10,463 bases of DNA, taken from the NCBI GenBank assembly GCA_028691905.1, contig JAQUYJ010000029.1:1-10463 (forward strand), written 5' to 3'. The notes under the pieces are model-generated. The model searched no databases. It saw only the letters and a program-made list of their open reading frames with translations, and was not told where the DNA came from. Of this stretch, positions 1-4,886 are shown piece by piece (the first letter of the stretch is position 1; the number at the start of each line of letters is the position of its first letter). The position numbers were made by a program, and so were the translations under genes. Source of the stretch: Bacilli bacterium (GTDB taxonomy: Bacteria > Bacillota_I > Bacilli_A > ML615J-28 > CAG-698).

Positions 1-1
1 C

Positions 2-58
2 CCTTACAATGATACCTATTATGAAGTACTAAATTCAAAGAATATAAAAATAGTTTAG
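2..58 (+). CDS. C-terminal end of an upstream gene (partial)
   Basis: Reading from base 2 gives an 18-residue open stretch beginning PYNDTYYEV and ending NIKIV before a TAG at 56-58. The other two forward frames stop earlier, at 10-12 and 30-32. A strong terminator hairpin begins 32 bases after this stop, which supports a plus-strand gene ending here. The fragment is too short to assign a family, so no function is offered. It could also be chance coding. Confidence 0.5.
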   Translation, partial: PYNDTYYEVLNSKNIKIV

Positions 59-90
59 TAATGATATCAAAGGATTGAATATTTATATCG

Positions 91-128
91 CAATGGTTTG
101 GTGACCGAATACCAAACCATTGTTTATT
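91..128 (+). terminator. Rho-independent terminator of the upstream gene
   Basis: A perfect 12-bp inverted repeat, CAATGGTTTGGT (91-102) and ACCAAACCATTG (111-122), encloses an 8-base loop. It is followed by a T-rich tract (TTTATTAT). There is no T-run on the opposite side, so it works on the plus strand. It separates the upstream gene from the transporter transcription unit. Confidence 0.8.
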
Positions 129-211
129 ATAAAAAGAAACAATCTTTTCAATTTGGAAAAATGACTTATTATATGATAATTGAAAAAAATATTTTCTTTA
201 TCATTTTAACA

Positions 212-220
212 TGATATAAT
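212..220 (+). promoter_or_regulatory. Extended -10 promoter of the transporter operon
   Basis: TGATATAAT combines a TG extension (212-213) with a perfect TATAAT (215-220). No good -35 box lies 17 bases upstream (TTTTCT at 192-197), as is common for extended -10 promoters. A weaker alternative, TTGGAA (153-158) with GATAAT (175-180) and a 16-base spacer, lies just upstream. The start codon at 263 leaves a leader of about 35 bases. Confidence 0.6.
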
Positions 221-262
221 TATTACAATACATAGATGGAAATCTAAGAAAGAGGATTATTT

Positions 263-1675
263 GTGAACAAAAAACAGACACTAAGAAAAATGGCATTTGC
301 ATCAGCTGATATTTTTGGAGGAGGTTCTTTCAATATTGTTAACTTTTTATATCCCGGCTTTTTAGCATTAGTCGTCGGGGTTGATGCATTTTGGATTGGT
401 GCTATTATGCTGATTACACGAATTTGGGATGCTGTTACTGATCCAATCATGGGGAATTTATCGGATAGAACCAGTTCAAAAGTAGGAAAACGTCGCATTT
501 ATTTGATTATTGCTTCCCCCTTCGTTTTAATATCCATGTATTTATTATTTTTTCCTTATCATATAGCTGATGAAGTATTACGTGTTATAACTGTATTATT
601 ATCTTATCTTTTATTCACGACAGTCCAAACAACTATAATGATTCCTTATTATTCATTATCCAGTGAAATATCACCTGATTATCAAGTAAGGGCGCAGTAC
701 AATTCAGTTCGTTTGGGATTTAGCATTTTTTCATCAATTTTATGTGTAGCTTTACCGGGAATAATCGTAAAAGATATTTTCGGTGATCAACCCCATATAG
801 GATATCAAGTCATGAGTATTTCATTTGGTTTATTATTTGCTTTGAGTGTATTGATTTCAGGTTTGTTTACCCGTGAAGAAATCAAATCAGAACCAGTCCG
901 CACTAAAATAGATCTAAAGGAAATTATCAAACCATTGAGTTTAAAACCATTTCGTCAATATTTGGGTATGTTTCTATTATTACAAATGACCATGGCAATT
1001 ATGAGTGGACTGTTTTTCTTCTATATTGATTTCCATATTGTGAAAAGTATGACATTAGTAGGAGAAGAAAGTTATGTTGGTATGGTAGCTGCCGGTTTGA
1101 TGTTTTCGATGCAAATTGTAGCTCTCCCAGTTTATATAAAAATCATAGAAAAGAAAAGTAAAGCTTTCGCATATCGCATTGGGAGTTTTATTTGGATTGC
1201 CTGTGGCGTTTTATTGTTTTTCATTCCTGCGGATTCCAACGTAATTTATATTTTCACATTAGCAGTTATCATGGGATTAGGCATTAGCGGTCCCGGGTTA
1301 GTTCCCCATACAATGTATGGTGATGTAGTGGATGTTGGTGAAGTGAAGTTTAAAAATCGTTTAGATGGACAAATGAGTGGTTTCACTAATTTTATCAGCA
1401 AAATTGCTCAAGCAATCGGGTTATCCAGTGTAATGTTCATCCTTGGGGTGGCGGATTTTAGAGAACAGGAGTATGGTGCATCCAGAATTGATTTCCAACC
1501 GGACAGTGCAATGCTTGCTATTCGTTTGATAATGATGCTTTCACCACTTATTTTAATGGGAATAGGTATCTTCATTTCATATCGTTACAAAATTGATTAC
1601 AAAAAACAGCAAGAAATCCAAAAATATTTAAAAGAAAAGCATATTAGTGAAGAAGAATTAATGGCATCTTTATAA
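263..1675 (+). CDS. GPH-family (MelB/MFS_2) cation-coupled transporter
   Basis: This is a 470-residue polytopic membrane protein of the glycoside-pentoside-hexuronide:cation symporter family, with about twelve hydrophobic segments and a charged cytoplasmic C-terminus. The family signature is clear: RIWDAVTDPIMG at 53-64, followed by a DRTSSKVGKRR loop (68-78). D56 and D60 match the two sodium-ligand aspartates of MelB (D55, D59), so cation coupling is likely. The two aspartates that bind sugar in MelB (D19, D124) appear as G20 and M126 when aligned by eye, so a MelB-like sugar substrate is doubtful. The start is GTG at 263, with AAAGAGGA at 249-256. The stop lies 2 bases before the acyltransferase start, so the genes are co-transcribed and probably translationally coupled. 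The family is firm and the substrate unknown. The family also includes the lysolipid carrier MFSD2A. Confidence 0.88.
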   Translation: MNKKQTLRKMAFASADIFGGGSFNIVNFLYPGFLALVVGVDAFWIGAIMLITRIWDAVTDPIMGNLSDRTSSKVGKRRIYLIIASPFVLISMYLLFFPYHIADEVLRVITVLLSYLLFTTVQTTIMIPYYSLSSEISPDYQVRAQYNSVRLGFSIFSSILCVALPGIIVKDIFGDQPHIGYQVMSISFGLLFALSVLISGLFTREEIKSEPVRTKIDLKEIIKPLSLKPFRQYLGMFLLLQMTMAIMSGLFFFYIDFHIVKSMTLVGEESYVGMVAAGLMFSMQIVALPVYIKIIEKKSKAFAYRIGSFIWIACGVLLFFIPADSNVIYIFTLAVIMGLGISGPGLVPHTMYGDVVDVGEVKFKNRLDGQMSGFTNFISKIAQAIGLSSVMFILGVADFREQEYGASRIDFQPDSAMLAIRLIMMLSPLILMGIGIFISYRYKIDYKKQQEIQKYLKEKHISEEELMASL

Positions 1676-1677
1676 TT

Positions 1678-2322
1678 ATGAGACGACCAAATCTGATTTT
1701 ATATATCTTTTTAGGATTTCTATTAAAAATTTTTGCTTTGTTTAAAGGTCAGCGAATTAAACACCTTGATAAGATAACCAAACCTGCCTTTGTTCTATCC
1801 AATCATACTTCGTTTTATGACTTTTTATATACAACAACAGCTATTTACCCTTATCGAATTAATTACTTGGCTGCTGATAAAATGTTCTACGATCCGATTT
1901 TAGGTAAATTATTACGGTTGGCTCATGCTATCCCAAAATGTTTGTTTCAACAGGATTTAATTGCTGTTCGGGCAGTAAAACAGATTATTGCTCAAAAAGG
2001 AATTGTGGGTATTTTTCCGGAAGGGCAGATTTCTGCTATCGGAAAGACAAATCTACCTCCTTTTGTCATATCAAAATTAATTAAAAAACAGGCAATTGAC
2101 GTTTTTGTAGTAAAACATCATAATGCCTATTTCGTTAATCCACCCTGGTCAAAACAAAGTTTTCCCGGTAGAATTAATACGACGATTGAAAAGATACTTA
2201 CAAAAGAAACAATATTAAAATTAAATGAAAATGAAATTTATAACCTTATTAAAGATAAACTGGATTATCATGCGGATAGCTATAATGAAAACATCGATTC
2301 TCTTATCGTGTTGGACCCATAA
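1678..2322 (+). CDS. PlsC-type acyltransferase (N-terminal part of a split gene)
   Basis: This is a 1-acylglycerol-3-phosphate acyltransferase-like protein of 214 residues as read. It carries an N-terminal membrane segment (about 6-22), the catalytic HX4D motif (H43...D48, in SNHTSFYDF) and the acceptor-binding FPEG motif (113-116). The last block, around KHHNAYFVNPPW (146-157), resembles the Firmicutes subgroup with GAYL..PRW. Members of this subgroup, as I recall them, continue past this point into a zinc ribbon and a beta-rich C-terminal domain. Here the frame instead stops at TAA 2320-2322, and the missing domain follows in another frame. All catalytic motifs precede the break, so this part could still be active. 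ATG at 1678 follows the transporter stop by 2 bases with only a weak ribosome site, which suggests translational coupling. Its likely role is phospholipid synthesis or lysolipid reacylation at the membrane. Confidence 0.85.
   Translation: MRRPNLILYIFLGFLLKIFALFKGQRIKHLDKITKPAFVLSNHTSFYDFLYTTTAIYPYRINYLAADKMFYDPILGKLLRLAHAIPKCLFQQDLIAVRAVKQIIAQKGIVGIFPEGQISAIGKTNLPPFVISKLIKKQAIDVFVVKHHNAYFVNPPWSKQSFPGRINTTIEKILTKETILKLNENEIYNLIKDKLDYHADSYNENIDSLIVLDP
2287..2291 (+). other. Probable frameshift point (lost A in an A-run)
   Basis: The run GAAAAC (2287-2292) is the best site for a one-base loss. Adding one A would read ...YNEKHRFSYRVGP and continue without a stop into NNLENLIYHCPSC of the next frame. 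The downstream frame is open back to 2289, just after a TGA at 2286-2288, so the shift must lie between 2287 and about 2319. No classical X XXY YYZ slippery heptamer is seen in frame. A sequencing error or a real mutation is therefore likelier than programmed frameshifting. Confidence 0.6.
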
Positions 2323-2327
2323 ATAAT

Positions 2328-2840
2328 TTGGAAAATCTAATTTATCATTGTCCGTCGTGTGGATTTGATGGTTTGACAGCAGAAAAAAACACTTTGGTAT
2401 GTGGAAAATGTGGTTACATATTACATTACAATCATTTTGGCCGATTCGACCAATTTACAATTAGTGATTTATATTTTAAACAGCAAGCAATCATTGAAAA
2501 AGAAATTGACGAAAATCCGAACTTTTTTCTTTCTGGGGAAGTTACCTTGGAAAGTTATCGGAATAATCGAGTCTGTGAAGTAGGAAAAGGAGTTTTGTCT
2601 ATCACTATAGATGCTTACACTTATACTGGAACAATGGATGGCATAAAAACAACGAAAATTTTTCCTACAGTAAATGTTCCGTATTTGCCTTCTGATATTG
2701 GGGTTAATGTGCAAATATACGAACAATATTTATTGTATCAATTTGTATTTGAAGATAAAAAACTTGCAACAATGTTTGTTCATGCCGGTGAGTATTGTTA
2801 TAAATTACAAAGCAAAGCAGAAAAAAATAATTGTGATTAG
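2328..2840 (+). CDS. Zinc-ribbon C-terminal domain, frame-shifted from the acyltransferase
   Basis: As read from TTG 2328 this gives 170 residues, but no ribosome site precedes the TTG and the frame is open back to 2289. This argues that it is not an independent gene. It begins with a four-cysteine zinc ribbon: C8-x2-C11 (HCPSCG) and C25-x2-C28 (VCGKCG). A helical stretch with an FKQQAIIEKEI core (about 49-62) follows, and then a beta-rich region to the end. From memory of the family, this order (LYxCPxC...CxxCG...WYxWER...) is the C-terminal extension of long Firmicutes PlsC-like acyltransferases. It is therefore read here as the second half of the gene starting at 1678. If it is translated separately, it would be a small soluble zinc-binding protein of unknown role. 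A terminator follows the TAG. Confidence 0.65.
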   Translation: MENLIYHCPSCGFDGLTAEKNTLVCGKCGYILHYNHFGRFDQFTISDLYFKQQAIIEKEIDENPNFFLSGEVTLESYRNNRVCEVGKGVLSITIDAYTYTGTMDGIKTTKIFPTVNVPYLPSDIGVNVQIYEQYLLYQFVFEDKKLATMFVHAGEYCYKLQSKAEKNNCD

Positions 2841-2850
2841 GATTTCTTTG

Positions 2851-2879
2851 GAGTGTTGGGAAAATCAACACTCTTTTTT
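2851..2879 (+). terminator. Rho-independent terminator of the transporter-acyltransferase operon
   Basis: The inverted repeat GAGTGTTG (2851-2858) and CAACACTC (2866-2873) encloses a 7-base loop and is followed directly by six T (2874-2879). It lies 10 bases after the TAG at 2838-2840 and closes the operon that starts at 263. Confidence 0.88.
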
Positions 2880-2931
2880 GTTGGTTCTAAAAATAACTCA
2901 ACTTTTTATAGTAAAAAAAACAGATTTGTTA

Positions 2932-2937
2932 TATAAT
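2932..2937 (+). promoter_or_regulatory. Possible -10 box for the YwaF-like gene
   Basis: A TATAAT lies between the terminator at 2851-2879 and the gene at 3011. No convincing -35 box or TG extension was found at the proper spacing. A promoter is expected here because the preceding terminator is strong, but the precise site is uncertain. Confidence 0.4.
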
Positions 2938-3010
2938 ATTTCTTGGAGTAAATTGTTGAAATATTCATAACAATGATCTTTATGCTCAATACTTAGAAGG
3001 AGATTTATTC

Positions 3011-3745
3011 ATGCTTTTTGACACCACACATGTTCTGTACATTTTGTTTTCATTGACATTTACAATTACAATTTTAATACTGGCCAAAAAATATATTTCA
3101 AAAGAAGGTGGAAAAACAGTGTTTTTACGTTTTTTTGGAGTAGGTACTTTTTTGTTGCATATCAGCATCATATGGGTAACGTATTTACAGGGAGATATTA
3201 ATTACGGATATGCATATGATAATATCTTATTTCCCATTTATTTTTGTAATCTGGCGATGTATTGCTTAATTATTTGTTCATTTCTAAAGAAAGAAACAAA
3301 ATTCTTTAAAGCTTTTGCAACTTTTACTGCTTGGGCTGGAATTTTCGGCAGTTTAATATCTTTGTTCTATCCTGACTATTATTTGCATAATCCCACTTTA
3401 CGGGACTGGGCTGTACTAAAAAGTATGTTAAGTCACAGTACCATGTTAATTGGATCATTGTATTTGTTTGTTGGAAATTTTGTAAAAATGGACTTAAAAA
3501 ACGTACTTTACTTTAGTTATGGTTTAATCGGATGTTTGATAGTAGGTCTTTTTAATAATCTGTTTCTTGGTATATTCGATAAAAATATTAATTCAATGTA
3601 TTTAAAGCAACCCCCCTTGAGTGATCTTCCCTACTTGAATTTTCTGACCATTCCCTTGCTTATGCTTGTTATCATTTTCTTGTCTAATCAAATAAAATTG
3701 TTATTTCAAACGAAATATAAAAAGCAGGAAGCATTTCAAAATTAA
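3011..3745 (+). CDS. YwaF/TMEM164-like integral membrane protein
   Basis: This 244-residue protein has about seven hydrophobic segments (roughly 7-25, 37-58, 72-92, 102-120, 135-157, 165-188, 209-227). The pattern fits the bacterial YwaF/TP0381 family (TIGR02206, related to TMEM164): a PIYFCNLAMY segment (75-84), a conserved H in the fifth helix (SHSTM, 141-145), and a NSMYLKQPP loop (194-202) before the last helix. The bacterial members have no well-established function. Human TMEM164 has been described as an acyltransferase acting on ether phospholipids, so a lipid role is possible but unproven here. The start is ATG 3011 with AGAAGGAGA just upstream, a strong ribosome site. The gene stands alone: a terminator precedes it and a shared bidirectional terminator separates it from the convergent minus-strand gene. 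Confidence 0.75.
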   Translation: MLFDTTHVLYILFSLTFTITILILAKKYISKEGGKTVFLRFFGVGTFLLHISIIWVTYLQGDINYGYAYDNILFPIYFCNLAMYCLIICSFLKKETKFFKAFATFTAWAGIFGSLISLFYPDYYLHNPTLRDWAVLKSMLSHSTMLIGSLYLFVGNFVKMDLKNVLYFSYGLIGCLIVGLFNNLFLGIFDKNINSMYLKQPPLSDLPYLNFLTIPLLMLVIIFLSNQIKLLFQTKYKKQEAFQN

Positions 3746-3760
3746 ATGTATCTTCTAAAA

Positions 3761-3791
3761 AAGTCTATCTTTCTATGGGAAAGATAGACTT
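3761..3791. terminator. Bidirectional terminator between convergent genes
   Basis: A perfect 13-bp stem, AAGTCTATCTTTC (3761-3773) and GAAAGATAGACTT (3779-3791), encloses a 5-base loop. The plus-strand tail is TATTTTTATT. The minus-strand tail reads six T after the stem arm. It serves both the gene ending at 3745 and the minus-strand gene ending at 3796. Confidence 0.88.
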
Positions 3792-3795
3792 ATTT

Positions 3796-4707
3796 TTATT
3801 CATTTGCAGTTTCAATTACTTCAGCAACACTTTCTTTGCTTTTCAATGTTTTAGCGATAGTATTTAGTTTGTTTTGAATGAGAGCGTAACTGACTACTCC
3901 CAAACCAAAGAATGCCAATAACCAATATAACATCCCATCATTACTGATCTGAATATTATGTTTTTGCGCACCTTGGGATAAACGTGCTCCAGCTTTATTG
4001 AGCCAAAAGAAAATATAGAAAGGAACGAAAATCATCAACAAAAACTCGACTAAAATGTTTTTATCATCTTCATTAAGCAATTTTAGTTTTCGTGCAATGG
4101 AGTAAAGCCATACTAAACCATATATACCAAAAGTAAATATGGACAAGACAATACATAACACAATGCTTTTTTCTTCATGTAAATCAGAAGGTTCTTTAAC
4201 AAACATCTGTGAATAATCAGTCTCATCTTTTACTGCTTTACCAAATACTTTTCTAACAAGATCAAATAAGAACTTTTCGTTGAAGAATACATACCATAAA
4301 AATGCCAGAAGAATTAATGTGAGATAAAAACCAAAGCCCAAAGAAATAAGAAAACCACCTCTTACAAGTACGATGTAAGCCAACAATCCCCATGCAAATA
4401 CAACAGAAGTTCCACACACTTGAATTAATAGCATGATTTGTTTTAAATTTTGTTTTTTCATTAATACCATTAGTAAATATCCGGGTATGGATAGTAGAAA
4501 TGGCAGCCAAAATAATAGTCCAAGATTAATAGTAGCAAACTGTTGAGATAAAGACATGTGTCCGCCTATTACGTCAGCGCCAACAATTGATGGTAGCAAT
4601 AAACCAATCATTAATAAGAGAGCAAGTGCAATCCGAGTAAGAACAAAAATAAAATGAAATTTTTCATTTTTAAACAAATCAAGAAGTGATTTTTTTTTGT
4701 TCTTCAA
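3796..4707 (-). CDS. DUF4234-containing membrane protein, start probably frame-shifted
   Basis: As read this is a 303-residue protein with about seven membrane segments: four in the N-terminal half (about 19-41, 60-83, 89-110, 118-143) and three in a C-terminal DUF4234-like domain (about 180-285). The domain is marked by SIFTFGIYGLVWLYSIARKL (189-208). A charged linker joins the halves. The biochemical role of this family is not known. The frame begins at a TTG (4707) with no ribosome site and has a stop just upstream. A much better start, ATG at 4726 with AAAGG at 4742-4738, lies in another frame. Dropping one A from the A9 run (4698-4690) joins the frames as METKKIIEEQKKSLLDLF. Dropping one from the A8 run (4718-4711) gives METKKLLKNKKKSLLDLF. 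The gene therefore probably starts at 4726, with either a sequence error or slippage at an A-run. It is monocistronic from its own promoter. Confidence 0.72.
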   Translation of the reverse strand: MKNKKKSLLDLFKNEKFHFIFVLTRIALALLLMIGLLLPSIVGADVIGGHMSLSQQFATINLGLLFWLPFLLSIPGYLLMVLMKKQNLKQIMLLIQVCGTSVVFAWGLLAYIVLVRGGFLISLGFGFYLTLILLAFLWYVFFNEKFLFDLVRKVFGKAVKDETDYSQMFVKEPSDLHEEKSIVLCIVLSIFTFGIYGLVWLYSIARKLKLLNEDDKNILVEFLLMIFVPFYIFFWLNKAGARLSQGAQKHNIQISNDGMLYWLLAFFGLGVVSYALIQNKLNTIAKTLKSKESVAEVIETANE

Positions 4708-4723
4708 TAATTTTTTTTGTTTC

Positions 4724-4742
4724 CATACGTTATTTTACCTTT
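4724..4742 (-). promoter_or_regulatory. Better ribosome site and ATG for the DUF4234 gene
   Basis: On the minus strand AAAGG (4742-4738) precedes ATG (4726-4724) by 11 bases, downstream of a good promoter. The ATG frame reads into two A-runs and is out of frame with the long membrane-protein frame by one base. This is the evidence for relocating the start. Confidence 0.55.
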
Positions 4743-4763
4743 CTAGGGTCCCCCCTGTTAATT

Positions 4764-4772
4764 ATTATAACA
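4764..4772 (-). promoter_or_regulatory. Extended -10 promoter of the DUF4234 gene
   Basis: On the minus strand TGTTATAAT gives a perfect TATAAT (4769-4764) with a TG extension (4772-4771). The -35 position (about 4792-4787) reads TTATAC, a poor match. Transcription would start near 4756, directly before a run of six G, leaving a leader of about 30 bases to ATG 4726. Confidence 0.6.
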
Positions 4773-4798
4773 TAGGAAAAAAGAAAGTATAATGTTTT

Positions 4799-4812
4799 TT
4801 AAAACGTTTTCC
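4799..4812. promoter_or_regulatory. Weak cre-like palindrome between divergent promoters
   Basis: TTAAAACGTTTTCC contains a 10-bp palindrome (AAAACGTTTT, 4801-4810) and matches the CcpA-type cre sequence TGAAAGCGCTTTCA at 10 of 14 positions. It lacks the usual G at position 2. It sits between the two divergent promoters and could control either. A LacI/CcpA-type operator is only a suggestion. Confidence 0.25.
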
Positions 4813-4835
4813 TTTTTTTTATTTCCAAATAGGAA

Positions 4836-4864
4836 TTGAATCATTTCAATTAATATGTTATACT
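4836..4864 (+). promoter_or_regulatory. Promoter of the OB-repeat lipoprotein gene
   Basis: TTGAAT (4836-4841), a 17-base spacer and TATACT (4859-4864), with a TG extension at 4856-4857, form a strong promoter. The start codon at 4887 follows about 16 bases after the expected transcription start, with TTGGAGGA (4876-4883) between. Confidence 0.75.
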
Positions 4865-4886
4865 GAAAAAGTATTTTGGAGGATTT

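Noticed and set aside
2287..2322. Programmed -1 frameshift between the acyltransferase and zinc-ribbon frames
   Set aside because: No X XXY YYZ slippery heptamer in frame and no clear downstream stimulatory hairpin was seen; a single-base loss explains the data more simply.
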